From contig NZ_JNFC01000045.1 of the NCBI RefSeq assembly GCF_000756385.1, positions 146,813 to 210,812 on the forward strand: a DNA stretch of 64,000 nucleotides. Reading direction: 5' to 3'. A program made the position numbers and the translations under genes. Source of the DNA: Sphingopyxis sp. LC363 (lineage in GTDB: Bacteria > Pseudomonadota > Alphaproteobacteria > Sphingomonadales > Sphingomonadaceae). Under the pieces are notes generated by a model. That model was not told where the DNA came from. It made no database searches and saw only the letters and a list, made by a program, of their open reading frames with translations. Below, piece by piece: positions 42,906-50,838 of the stretch. The stretch's first letter is position 1. Each line of letters starts with the position of its first letter.

Positions 42906-44115
42906 GTTCCATCGCCTGCACCGCCTCGATCGTGCCTTTCTGAAGGCCGGGCTTGAGGACGATCTTGGTGTAGCTGTTCTGCTCGTCGTGCCAGTGCCGG
43001 TACATTTCGGCGGCATCCTCGAGCGGGGCGTGATGCGAAATCAGCGAGACGGTGTCGAACTTTCCGTCGCGGATCATGTCCAGAAGCTCGCCCGTATAGC
43101 GCTGCACATGCGTCTGCCCGCTCTTCACGGTCAGGCCCTTCTCCATCAGCTGACCGAGCGGAAACTTGTCGGCGAAGCCGCCATAGACGCCGGGAATCGA
43201 AAGCCGCCCGCCCTTGCGGCACGCGAGGATCGCCTGGCGCAGCGCGTGCGGGCGCTCGGTCCCGAGATATAGCTTCGCCTTCACATGATCGAGCATATTG
43301 TCGAGCGCGAAGCCATGGCTTTCCATGCCAACGCAATCGATGCAGGCGTCGGGCCCGATCCCGCCGGTCATCTCGTCGAGCGCCTCGCGCACATTGACCT
43401 CGGTGTAATCGAGCACCTCGGCGCCATATTTGCGCGCGAGTGCGAGGCGGGTCGGGTAATGATCGATCGCGATCACGCGCCCGGCGCCGAGCAGCAGCGC
43501 CGACTGGATGGTGAAGAGCCCGACCGGGCCGCAGCCCCACACCGCGACCGTATCGCCGGGCTCGATGTCGGCGTTGACCGCCGCCTGCCAACCGGTGGGA
43601 AGAATGTCGGAAAGGAAGAGGACGTCGTCGTCGGGCAGGCCGTCGGGAATCACGACCGGACCGACGTCCGAATAGGGCACGCGCACATATTCGGCCTGTC
43701 CGCCGGCATAGCCGCCGGTGAGATGCGCATAGCCGAAGGCGGCGCCCATTGCGTGGCCCATCATCAGTTCGGACGCATCGCGCGTCTCGCTCGGGTTGCT
43801 GTTGTCGCAGGCGCTATATTGCTGCCGCTCGCAAAAGAAGCATTGGCCGCAGCTGATCGTGAAGGGAACGACGACGCGTTGCCCTTTCTTCAATGTCGAC
43901 CCGGCGCCGGTTTCGACAACCTCGCCCATGAATTCGTGCCCGACGATATCGCCCGCACGCATGCCCGGAATATAGCCGTCGTAGAGATGGAGGTCCGAAC
44001 CGCAGATCGCGGTCGAGGTGACGCGCAGGATCGCGTCGCGCGGGTTGACGATTTCGGGATCTGGGACGGTTTCGACGCTGATCTTGTGGCGTCCCTGCCA
44101 GGTTACGGCGCGCAT
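42898..44115 (-). CDS. Zinc-dependent alcohol dehydrogenase (formaldehyde dehydrogenase-like)
   Basis: Medium-chain dehydrogenase of 405 residues. Catalytic zinc ligand Cys in TAICGSDLHLYDG, then GHEFMGEVVE; structural-zinc cysteines in ISCGQCFFCERQQYSACDN; nucleotide loop VAVWGCGPVGLFTIQ. The sequence is of the glutathione-independent formaldehyde dehydrogenase-like group, where many members act on other alcohols or aldehydes. 10 bp after the SRPBCC gene and overlapping the SDR, so part of one operon. Confidence 0.9.
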   Translation of the reverse strand: MRAVTWQGRHKISVETVPDPEIVNPRDAILRVTSTAICGSDLHLYDGYIPGMRAGDIVGHEFMGEVVETGAGSTLKKGQRVVVPFTISCGQCFFCERQQYSACDNSNPSETRDASELMMGHAMGAAFGYAHLTGGYAGGQAEYVRVPYSDVGPVVIPDGLPDDDVLFLSDILPTGWQAAVNADIEPGDTVAVWGCGPVGLFTIQSALLLGAGRVIAIDHYPTRLALARKYGAEVLDYTEVNVREALDEMTGGIGPDACIDCVGMESHGFALDNMLDHVKAKLYLGTERPHALRQAILACRKGGRLSIPGVYGGFADKFPLGQLMEKGLTVKSGQTHVQRYTGELLDMIRDGKFDTVSLISHHAPLEDAAEMYRHWHDEQNSYTKIVLKPGLQKGTIEAVQAMEHA

Positions 44116-44125
44116 GGCCTTCTCC

Positions 44126-44791
44126 TTAGATATGAGGCTGTGTAGGATTTTCGGACGAGCGGGCCGAAGGCGACGCGTTGCTCGTCACCTCGCCCGTTTC
44201 CATGAGCTGCTTGAAGCGGTGGAGGTCGCGCCGCGCCTGCACCTCGGGCTCGCGCTGGAGCAATTTCGCACCGAGACGGCCGAGCGTTCCGCCCGGCGGC
44301 TCATAGGCGAGGATCAGGCTGACATAGGTCCCCCGCCCGTTGGCGGCGTCGGCAAAGCGCACCTCGCCGCTGTTGGCGATGTCGGAATCGGGAGTGCTTT
44401 GCCAGTAGATCGATTCGCCCGGCACCTTCTCGGTAATCCGGTTAACGAGCGTGACTTCGCGTCCCGCGGGTCCCTTGATCGTCCATCTGGAAACGCCGTC
44501 GCCCGCTTCTTCGACCGCGACGACATTCTCCATGAACTCGGGGAAGCGCCTCACATTCCACGCGGCGAACAGCTCTTCGCGCGGGCGGTTGACGAGCAAA
44601 GATTTGCCGAAAAGCGCGCGGTCGGACTTTCGCTCCTTCGTCCAGTGCGGCGCGTCGGTCGGAAAGGCGGACTTTTCCGCATTCCGGTGCCGCTGCCAAA
44701 GCGCGAGGCCGATTCCGGCCGCCGCCAGCCCGACGCACGCCGCGGCGAGCAGAAACGGGTCCGGGTTCGATCGATCATTGAAATAAGTCAT
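44126..44791 (-). CDS. SRPBCC family protein with N-terminal membrane helix
   Basis: Protein of 221 residues. One transmembrane helix (DPFLLAAACVGLAAAGIGLALW, about 11-32 when read as two parts) anchors a START/cyclase-like SRPBCC domain starting at GKSLLVNRPREELFAAW and running through ENVVAVEEAGDGVSRW and VSLILAYEPPGG. This coenzyme Q-binding/cyclase type usually binds a hydrophobic ligand. ATG at 44791 follows GAGGAAG. It leads the SRPBCC-ADH-SDR operon and has a near-consensus EcfG promoter 107 bases upstream. Confidence 0.85.
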   Translation of the reverse strand: MTYFNDRSNPDPFLLAAACVGLAAAGIGLALWQRHRNAEKSAFPTDAPHWTKERKSDRALFGKSLLVNRPREELFAAWNVRRFPEFMENVVAVEEAGDGVSRWTIKGPAGREVTLVNRITEKVPGESIYWQSTPDSDIANSGEVRFADAANGRGTYVSLILAYEPPGGTLGRLGAKLLQREPEVQARRDLHRFKQLMETGEVTSNASPSARSSENPTQPHI

Positions 44792-44897
44792 GACTTCCTC
44801 TCGCCCGGCGAGCGCCGGACGTCGTTGATGGCCGCCCATATCGGGCCGCTCGCTTAGGGATCGGGCGCGTCAATCATGCCAACCCTATTGCGTCACC

Positions 44898-44922
44898 GAC
44901 GTGCCCGAACTTCGATCGTTCC
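44898..44922 (-). promoter_or_regulatory. EcfG-type promoter for the SRPBCC-ADH-SDR operon
   Basis: On the minus strand GGAAC (44922-44918), 16 bases, CGTC (44901-44898). One base off CGTT at the last position, the same variant as in front of the BON gene and the SDR at 46051. Confidence 0.55.
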
Positions 44923-44965
44923 GCGCTGGCCGCACAGGGCGAGCCAAGCGCGAGACGAAACGCCG

Positions 44966-45334
44966 CTACCGGCTGCCGCCGATGGGCGCATCCGCGCCCT
45001 CCTTCGGACCGCGGTCGGTGCGGGTCGGCGCGTGGCCGCCGCCGCCCTGCGGGTCGGCATCGAAATCCTCGGGATTGCCCTTTCCGCCCGCACCCGCACC
45101 GCTTCCGGTGACGGGCCCGCTTCCCTTGCCCGGCCGATGGCCGCGGTTCGCTTGGCCTTCATCGAGCTTGGCGCGCTGATCCTCGGGATAATCCTCGGGG
45201 CTGACCATGCCGACATTGTCGCGGTCTTCGACCTTCTCGGGTTTCAGCGACCCCGGCGTTGGCGCGGCCGGGCGCTCCTGAGCATCCGGGCGCGCATCAC
45301 CGAGCGGGCCACGCGGGGTCGCGTCACCCGGCAT
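44966..45334 (-). CDS. Disordered Gly/Pro-rich hypothetical protein
   Basis: A 122-residue hydrophilic protein with no signal peptide or helix: Pro/Ala/Arg-rich start, the only conserved-looking block DRDNVGMVSPEDYPEDQR (about 37-54), then Gly-rich sequence ending PIGGSR. Codon use is like the neighbours, and the ATG overlaps the DUF4142 gene by 11 bp, which supports real translation. I do not recognise a function. Under the same stress-type promoter as DUF4142. Confidence 0.6.
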   Translation of the reverse strand: MPGDATPRGPLGDARPDAQERPAAPTPGSLKPEKVEDRDNVGMVSPEDYPEDQRAKLDEGQANRGHRPGKGSGPVTGSGAGAGGKGNPEDFDADPQGGGGHAPTRTDRGPKEGADAPIGGSR

Positions 45335-45908
45335 CGTCCGGCTCCGCTTGCGCCAGCTTCTGCAGCTCGGCGATATGCTTTTCGATCACCGGCACGATCT
45401 CGCCGGCCGCCGCCTTCAGGCCAGGCGTGTCGCCGCCGGTGGCATAGGCGCGATGCAGCGCGAGGGCCGCGTCATGCGCCGCCTGCTGGTTACGAATATA
45501 GACGGCATCGATACTCGCCGCATCGGCCGCCTTGATCTCGTCGAGCATCCTTTGCTGTTCGGGATCGAGCGCGGGAGGCGGCACGGTGATCGAGGCGGCA
45601 TCCGCCGCCGCCTTCACCTTGGCCGTCGACTCGCCATGATTGTCGATCATCATCTGCGCAAAGGCCTTCACATCGTCGCGCTGCGATTTGGCGCGCAACG
45701 CCTTCGAGGATTCGATCTCCCACATATCGCCCGCACCCGCCTTGGCGACATAGCCGGCCGCGTCGGTCGGCGTTGCGGCCGCAACCGCGGGTGCGGGGGT
45801 TGCCATCGTGGTGTCGGTCGTGGTGGTATCGGCCGGGGGCGCCTCGGTGTCGCCGGTGCCGCAAGCCGAAAGCATGGCGGTGGCGGCCAGAAGAATGATT
45901 TTTTTCAA
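45324..45908 (-). CDS. DUF4142 domain lipoprotein
   Basis: Predicted lipoprotein of 194 residues. Signal LKKIILLAATAMLSAC with the lipobox LSAC, then a Thr/Ala/Pro-rich linker (about 20-45), then the four-helix DUF4142 domain: AAGYVAKAGAGDMWEIESS, DDVKAFAQMMIDNHGE, EIKAADAASIDAVYI, ALHRAYATGGD. This ferritin-like-fold family is envelope-located, with no known activity. I place the start at a TTG (45908) after GGGAGAC because it sets up the lipoprotein signal exactly. An exact EcfG-type promoter lies 38 bases upstream. Confidence 0.83.
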   Translation of the reverse strand: MKKIILLAATAMLSACGTGDTEAPPADTTTTDTTMATPAPAVAAATPTDAAGYVAKAGAGDMWEIESSKALRAKSQRDDVKAFAQMMIDNHGESTAKVKAAADAASITVPPPALDPEQQRMLDEIKAADAASIDAVYIRNQQAAHDAALALHRAYATGGDTPGLKAAAGEIVPVIEKHIAELQKLAQAEPDDAG

Positions 45909-45946
45909 CGAACGTCTCCCAATCCTGCCCGCCCGCTCGACCAAGC

Positions 45947-45971
45947 AACGAGGTCCCCTATCCAAAGTTCC
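45947..45971 (-). promoter_or_regulatory. EcfG-type promoter for the DUF4142 operon
   Basis: On the minus strand GGAAC (45971-45967), 16 bases, CGTT (45950-45947): an exact match to the general stress sigma consensus. The start codon at 45908 follows after about 38 bases. Confidence 0.72.
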
Positions 45972-46050
45972 GCGGCTCGGCGCAGCCCCGGCGCGGATTT
46001 ATCGGGAAGCAAACATAGATCAGTATTTGCGCCGGTCGGGGCCATGCGCA

Positions 46051-46809
46051 TCATCCCGGATGCTCCAGCCGCGTCTCGACGCGCATCAGCGACACCGCCG
46101 TGCGGCGCGGCTGGGTGAGCATGAAATGCGTGGCGACCGCGATGTCCTCGGCGCGCAGCATCTTGTGCGCGTTGATCAGTTCGCGCTGCTTTTCGGGTGG
46201 AAATTCGGGATACTGGAAATCGGCGCCGGTAAATCCGGGTTCGATCAGCCCGACCTTGATGTCCTGCTCGGCGAGTTCCTTGCGAAAGGACGGCACGAAC
46301 CCTTGGATGCCCGATTTAGCCGCGACATAGATCGAGCTGCCCGGCCCTTTCGACACCGCCGACATCGATCCAATGAAGATGATGTCGCTTCCGGCCGACA
46401 TGCAGCGCGCGGCTTCCTGCGCGCAGATCAGATAGGCGGTGAGGTCGGTGTCGAGCTGGTAGCGCGCCTCGCTCTCGCCGCTGTCGGCTAAGGCCGAGGC
46501 CGGAATCGCGGCGTTGATGATCGCGATGTCGATCTCGCCGAGATAGGCCCTCGCGGCTTCGAAAAAGCGGTCGACATCCTCGGCGAGTGACAGGTCGACA
46601 TTGATGCCGTCGCCCTCGCCGACCTCGTCGATGCGCTTGAGCGCATCGTCCAGATGTTCGGGCGTCCGGCCGCAGACGAAGACGCGGACGCCATAGCTTG
46701 CCAGAAGCACTGCGATCGCGCGCCCGATGCCCGTCGTGCCGCCGGTGACGATCGCTTTGCGGCCGTCGAGGTTCGGCCGTTCGGTATGGGCATCCTGTTC
46801 GTCGATCAT
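46051..46809 (-). CDS. Short-chain dehydrogenase/reductase
   Basis: SDR of 252 residues: IVTGGTTGIGRAIAVLL cofactor loop, NAAIPASA in place of the usual NAG, IGSMSAVSKG with the catalytic Ser, and YVAAKSGIQGF with Tyr-x3-Lys. The end GFTGADFQYPEFPPEKQRE is followed by a tail with LTQPRRTAVSLMRVETR. Start ATG at 46809 follows GGGAGCC. Substrate unknown. A near-consensus EcfG promoter stands 60 bases upstream, so it is likely its own stress-induced unit. Confidence 0.88.
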   Translation of the reverse strand: MIDEQDAHTERPNLDGRKAIVTGGTTGIGRAIAVLLASYGVRVFVCGRTPEHLDDALKRIDEVGEGDGINVDLSLAEDVDRFFEAARAYLGEIDIAIINAAIPASALADSGESEARYQLDTDLTAYLICAQEAARCMSAGSDIIFIGSMSAVSKGPGSSIYVAAKSGIQGFVPSFRKELAEQDIKVGLIEPGFTGADFQYPEFPPEKQRELINAHKMLRAEDIAVATHFMLTQPRRTAVSLMRVETRLEHPG

Positions 46810-46868
46810 TTCGGGCTCCCTATTGCCCGCCGGCACACGCCACGCGGGGTTATGCCCCCCTCATCGGC

Positions 46869-46893
46869 GACGTCCGGAATGATGCGAAGTTCC
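46869..46893 (-). promoter_or_regulatory. EcfG-type promoter for the SDR gene
   Basis: On the minus strand GGAAC (46893-46889), 16 bases, CGTC (46872-46869); one base off the consensus -10. Confidence 0.55.
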
Positions 46894-46958
46894 CCGCCGA
46901 TCGAGCGGCGCCGGGCTTTTTCGCGATTATCTGATGCAGGTTAGGAAACGTCCCGGCC

Positions 46959-47219
46959 TCACAGGCCCACGCGTGCGCCCGGAGGCGCGGCCCGGTCGTT
47001 TCCGACGAGCACGTCCACGGTCGGCAACAGCTTCCAGATATTGGCGCCCGATTTGGTCATCCGCGCCAGCAGGGTCGCCCCCTGCCACAGTTCGACATGA
47101 ACGCCCTCACCCTCGTTGCGGGCGATTTGGAAGGCGTGATCGGGGCCCTCGGCGTTGAAATCGATCCGCCGCAGTTCGGCACCGCCCGCATCCTGCAAAA
47201 TCATATGAAAAGGACGCAT
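46959..47219 (-). CDS. Small conserved protein, paralogue of the gene at 37044-37310
   Basis: An 86-residue soluble protein: FHMILQDAGGAELRRIDF, helix PDHAFQIARNEGEG, then strands HVELWQGATLLARM and NIWKLLP, and a polar tail. The order of D-G, R-I/M-D/E-F, A-x2-I-A, E-x2-G, L-x2-x-G and W residues matches the product of 37044-37310. Function unknown; a DUF6894-like fold is possible. The start at 47219 is preceded by GGAGCAGAGCC. It is on the minus strand with an empty 307-bp region upstream. Confidence 0.6.
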   Translation of the reverse strand: MRPFHMILQDAGGAELRRIDFNAEGPDHAFQIARNEGEGVHVELWQGATLLARMTKSGANIWKLLPTVDVLVGNDRAAPPGARVGL

Positions 47220-47526
47220 GGCTCTGCTCCTCATTGTCGGGAGCAGGTGCGACCCGGCTCTCGGCATGTCATCGATCGGCCGGCCGTAACAACGGGAAAC
47301 TGCGGCTAGTGCCGGAGCCAGGAAAGCCGATCTGGGTGGAACCGCAGATGTCGATTGTCATCATATATGGTCTCCGGAACAATGCCCTAACCTAGGTCAT
47401 GAATCGCGAAGGAAAGTCCGCGGCGGCGGGCAAGTCACTGATTATGTCGTCCTATATATTTGCACCGATTGCACCGGGCCCGCACGGTCGAAGCAACCCG
47501 CCGCGCCCCCGTTGCGTTAGCGGATC
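47220..47526. other. Intergenic region of 307 bp without a gene
   Basis: Between two divergent genes. I see no convincing ORF. It contains GGAAC at 47376-47380 without a matching -10, and AACCTAGGTC at 47389-47398, which resembles a perfect palindrome AACCTAGGTT at 54320-54329. Presumably it carries promoters for both flanking genes. Confidence 0.5.
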
Positions 47527-48288
47527 ATGACCCCGCGCTGGCCCTCGACGCTCTGGATCGTCCGCCATGGACAAAGCGCCGGCAACGTCGCCCGCGATGC
47601 GGCCGACGCCGCGCGCGACCTTCGCATCGCGCTCGACCACCGCGACGTCGATGTCCCGCTGTCAAATCTTGGCCGCGAACAGGCGCGCGCGCTCGGCGAA
47701 TGGTTTGCAGAGGGGCAAGAGCATGGTCGCCCCCAGATCATGCTCGCTTCGCCCTATGTTCGCGCGGTTGAGACCGCCAGAATCTTTCGGGCCGCGGGCG
47801 GCTGCGACGCCGATGAGCGCATCTGCATCGACGAGCGGCTTCGCGAAAAGGAGTTCGGCATCCTCGACGGCCTGACCCGTTTCGGCATCGAGGCCGCGCA
47901 TCCCGAACAGGCCGAGTTCCGCAAGCTGCTCGGCAAATTCTACCACCGCCCGCCGGGCGGCGAGAGCTGGTGCGACGTGATCCTCCGCCTGCGTTCGCTG
48001 CTCGACACCGTTTCACTTCACTATGGCGGACGGCGCGTGATGATCGTCGCGCATCAGGTTGTCGTCCTGTGTCTGCGCACGATCATCGAGAATCTGGACG
48101 AATCCGAAATATTGGCGATCGACCGCGAAGCCGACGTCGCCAACTGCGCGATCACTGAATATCGTTTCGATCCCGAGGCGGGCCGCGACGGCAATCTCGT
48201 CCTCTCGCGCTATAACGTCACCGCGCCGATGAAGGACGACGTTCCGGTAACGCGCGAGCCCGATGCGATGGTCGCCGCGCGTGGCTGA
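47527..48288 (+). CDS. Histidine phosphatase family protein
   Basis: Phosphoglycerate-mutase-like phosphatase of 253 residues. The active-site triad starts with R13-H14-G in WIVRHGQSAGN; LSNLGREQARALGEW, SPYVRAVETARI (second Arg) and DERLREKEFGILDG (acid) follow, and the second His is in MIVAHQVVV. The phosphate donor is unknown. It overlaps the next gene by 26 bp (or 8 bp with the later start), so the pair is coupled. Confidence 0.88.
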   Translation: MTPRWPSTLWIVRHGQSAGNVARDAADAARDLRIALDHRDVDVPLSNLGREQARALGEWFAEGQEHGRPQIMLASPYVRAVETARIFRAAGGCDADERICIDERLREKEFGILDGLTRFGIEAAHPEQAEFRKLLGKFYHRPPGGESWCDVILRLRSLLDTVSLHYGGRRVMIVAHQVVVLCLRTIIENLDESEILAIDREADVANCAITEYRFDPEAGRDGNLVLSRYNVTAPMKDDVPVTREPDAMVAARG

Positions 48289-49162
48289 AACCGTTCCGCT
48301 CGACAGCGCCTGGCTGAAGGCGAACCCGCTACCCGGTCATCACGACCATGTCGACAAGAATGGCCGCGGCCGCGTGCTGGTTATCGGCGGATGCCGGCGC
48401 GTGCCCGGCGGCATGTTGCTGACCGCCGAAGCCGCGTTCCGCGCCGGCGCGGGCAAGGTGACCATCGCAACGATCGAGTCCGCCGCGATTCCGATCGGCG
48501 TCGCCTTTCCGGCCTGCGCGGTCCTTGCGCTTCCCGAAACGCCGGGCGGCGAGATTTCGCCCGCGAGCGCCGAGTTGATCCTTGATGAAATGGCGGACCA
48601 CGACGCGATCCTCTTCGGTCCCGCAATGATCGACCAGCAAATCGTCCGCGAGTTGCTCGCGGCGATGCTACCGTCTCTGCCCCCGGAGATGTTTCTGCTG
48701 CTCGACGCCTTTGCGCTACGCGCCGCCGCTGATCATGCCGAGGCGATTCGCGCGCGCCGCGATCATGTCGTGCTCACCCCGCACGAAGGCGAACTGGCGG
48801 GGCTCCTCGGCCTCGACCGCGAGGAGGTCGCCCGCGACCCCGCGAGCGCCCTTGCGGTCGCCGTGGAGCGCTTCGGCTGCACGGTGATGGTCAAGGGCGC
48901 GACCAGCCATCTGATGGCGGGCGATACGCGCCTCGGCTATGCCGGGGGCGGTCTCGGCCTCGCGGTTAGCGGCTCGGGCGATATTCTCGCCGGGCTGATC
49001 GCCTCGCTCGGCGCGCAGGGCCTGCCGCCGCTTCAAGCCGCCGCCTGGGGCATCTGGCTGCACGGCGAAGCGGGTCGCCGCCTGTCGGAGATGATGGGCC
49101 CGATCGGCTTTCTCGCGCGCGAGCTTCCTCCGCTCGTGCCTGGGCTCATGCGCGGCGTCTAG
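48263..49162 (+). CDS. nnrD: ADP/ATP-dependent NAD(P)H-hydrate dehydratase
   Basis: Ribokinase-fold repair enzyme of 299 residues that dehydrates damaged NAD(P)HX. GRVLVIGGCRRVPGGMLLTAEAAFRAGAGKV, read in two parts, gives the substrate loop; VLTPHEGELAGLLG and AVSGSGDILAGLIASLGAQG are the ATP-site signatures. The usual GS residues in GGS are here GGC. The epimerase (NnrE) half found fused in many bacteria is missing. An in-frame GTG at 48281 is an alternative start with less overlap. It overlaps a convergent KTSC gene by 17 bp. Confidence 0.88.
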   Translation: MRWSPRVAETVPLDSAWLKANPLPGHHDHVDKNGRGRVLVIGGCRRVPGGMLLTAEAAFRAGAGKVTIATIESAAIPIGVAFPACAVLALPETPGGEISPASAELILDEMADHDAILFGPAMIDQQIVRELLAAMLPSLPPEMFLLLDAFALRAAADHAEAIRARRDHVVLTPHEGELAGLLGLDREEVARDPASALAVAVERFGCTVMVKGATSHLMAGDTRLGYAGGGLGLAVSGSGDILAGLIASLGAQGLPPLQAAAWGIWLHGEAGRRLSEMMGPIGFLARELPPLVPGLMRGV

Positions 49163-49394
49163 GGCCGAAGCGCTTTTGGTCCGGGTCGCGTTCGAAGCGG
49201 AAGCGCCCCTTGATATGTTCGTTGAAAAACTGCCCGGCCGAGTCCGCCGCGCACAGCGCGTCGAACAGGCTGCGCGGAACTTCGAAATAGAAATAGCAGC
49301 CGGTATCGAGGAAGCGCAGGCACAAAAGACGCGTCTCATCGTCATAGCCGGCGCGGTCGATGATCGAGGAGGTGTCGAAACGGCAGACCTGCAT
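49146..49394 (-). CDS. KTSC domain-containing protein
   Basis: Small protein of 82 residues. TSSIIDRAGYDDETRLLCLRF, YFYFEVPRSLFDAL and SAGQFFNEHIKGRFRFER fit the KTSC domain (PF13619), often linked to lysyl-tRNA synthetase C-terminal-like or RNA-binding contexts, but with no known enzyme activity. I use the ATG at 49394, where similarity begins; the frame is open to 49523. It converges with and overlaps the NAD(P)H-hydrate dehydratase gene. Confidence 0.78.
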   Translation of the reverse strand: MQVCRFDTSSIIDRAGYDDETRLLCLRFLDTGCYFYFEVPRSLFDALCAADSAGQFFNEHIKGRFRFERDPDQKRFGPRRRA

Positions 49395-49558
49395 GTGCGA
49401 CAAGCGCCCCGCGCCTTCGGAAGTTCCGACCATCGACCGCATCCCCGAGCGCCCCATCGACGACCAGGAGAGCGGAAAACATTCCGAAATATTGATGCAC
49501 ATGAGTTTCCGCGAAATCGCCACGGAGCGATTGTGAAAGCGCGCGCGTTCGCTCGCCT

Positions 49559-50251
49559 ATGGTCAGTACGCTACCCGAAACCGGATCTTCTATCTCCCTC
49601 CGCGACCAGCTTCAGCGATTCATTGGCGATCGCGGTTTCCCCTGCGTGGGCGCGAAGTCGGCGCTCGCGAACGACATGTTGCGGGTGGTGGAGGCTCGCG
49701 ATCTTACGAGCGGATGGGATGATCTGGAGATCCACCGCGAGCTGCTGGGCTGGGCTCGCGCCTACAAGGCCGACCCCACGGGGCTGCGAAGCCTCGTGGT
49801 CGTCTTTCGCGAACCCGGCGGCCTCGACGAACTGGCCTTCGAGGAGGCGCTATGGGCCCGGATTCAGAGTCTGGCGGACAAGGATGCCTGGAAGGGGATG
49901 CCCTATGACTCGCGCGTTTGCGCGGAGCCTGACAACGCCCATTTTTCGCTGAGTTTCGGTGGCGAGGCCTTTTTCGTCATCGGCCTCCACCCGCGGGCGT
50001 CGCGACCCGCCCGCCGCTTCGACAGGCCGGCGCTCGTCTTCAATCTGCACAACCAGTTCGAGAAGCTGCGGGCCGAAGGACGGTATGAACGGATGCGGGA
50101 GCGCATCCTTGCCCGCGACCTCGAACTGGCGGGCAGCATCAATCCGATGCTCGCGCGTCATGGCGAGGCGAGCGAAGCCGCGCAATATAGCGGCCGCATG
50201 GTCGAAGAGGGCTGGACATGCCCGTTCCGCGATCCAAGGGCCGACCCATGA
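49559..50251 (+). CDS. YqcI/YcgG family protein (GntA-like heme-dependent N-hydroxylase)
   Basis: Soluble protein of 230 residues. FSLSFGGEAFFVIGLHPRAS, then PARRFDRPALVFNLHNQFEKLR, RMRERILARDLELAGSINPML and EASEAAQYSGR with a C-terminal WTCPF match the YqcI/YcgG family. Known members such as GntA of guanitoxin synthesis are heme enzymes that N-hydroxylate a guanidino group. The conserved His in GLHPRAS and in NLHNQF are candidate heme or substrate residues. It starts an operon with DUF1989 (ATGA overlap) and GT2 genes. Substrate here is inferred only by family. Confidence 0.8.
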   Translation: MVSTLPETGSSISLRDQLQRFIGDRGFPCVGAKSALANDMLRVVEARDLTSGWDDLEIHRELLGWARAYKADPTGLRSLVVVFREPGGLDELAFEEALWARIQSLADKDAWKGMPYDSRVCAEPDNAHFSLSFGGEAFFVIGLHPRASRPARRFDRPALVFNLHNQFEKLRAEGRYERMRERILARDLELAGSINPMLARHGEASEAAQYSGRMVEEGWTCPFRDPRADP

Positions 50252-50838
50252 CGGTCGAAATTCCTCCGCGCAGCGGTGCCGCGCTGACCATGCGCCACGG
50301 CGACATTCTGAAGGTCATCGACCCCAAAGGCGGCCAGGTCAGCGACATGGTCGCCTTCATGGCGGCCGACCCGTGCGAGGCGCTGTCGAACGGCCGGACC
50401 TTCGATTATGAGGAGACGATCCGGCTGACCGCGGGCCATCGCCTCTGGTCGAACCGCTCGCGTCCGATGCTCGAAATCGTGGAGGACAGCGTGGGCGTAC
50501 ACGACTTCCTGCTGACGCCGTGCAGCGAGGCGACCTTTCGCCACTTCTATCCCGAAAAGCCCGTTCATCGGGGCTGCCACGGCAATCTGGTCGAAGCCTT
50601 GATGCCGCATGGCATCGCGCCCGACGCGATCCCGACCGCGTTCAATATCTTCATGAATGTGCCCGTCGGCGCCGACGGCCGGATCAAGGTGGACCCGCCG
50701 ACGACGGCGCCGGGGGATTTCATTCGGCTGCGCGCGCTCGCCGATCTGATCGTCGGCCTCACCGCCTGCTCGGCCTATGACAGTTGCGGCGGGACGTTCA
50801 AGCCGATCCACTACGCCATCGAGGCTGCTGAACCATGA
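50248..50838 (+). CDS. DUF1989 / urea carboxylase-associated family protein
   Basis: Protein of 196 residues. TVEIPPRSGAALTMRHGD, DPKGGQVSDMVAFMA, TPCSEATFRHFYPEKPVHRGCHGNL and ACSAYDSCGG are the family blocks; the Cys/His residues in TPC, RGCH and YDSCGG are likely metal ligands. Members assist urea carboxylase or form carboxyguanidine deiminase subunits, so guanidine or urea chemistry is the family theme. ATG at 50248 overlaps the YqcI-like stop, and its own stop overlaps the GT2 start, so all three are coupled. Confidence 0.85.
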   Translation: MTVEIPPRSGAALTMRHGDILKVIDPKGGQVSDMVAFMAADPCEALSNGRTFDYEETIRLTAGHRLWSNRSRPMLEIVEDSVGVHDFLLTPCSEATFRHFYPEKPVHRGCHGNLVEALMPHGIAPDAIPTAFNIFMNVPVGADGRIKVDPPTTAPGDFIRLRALADLIVGLTACSAYDSCGGTFKPIHYAIEAAEP

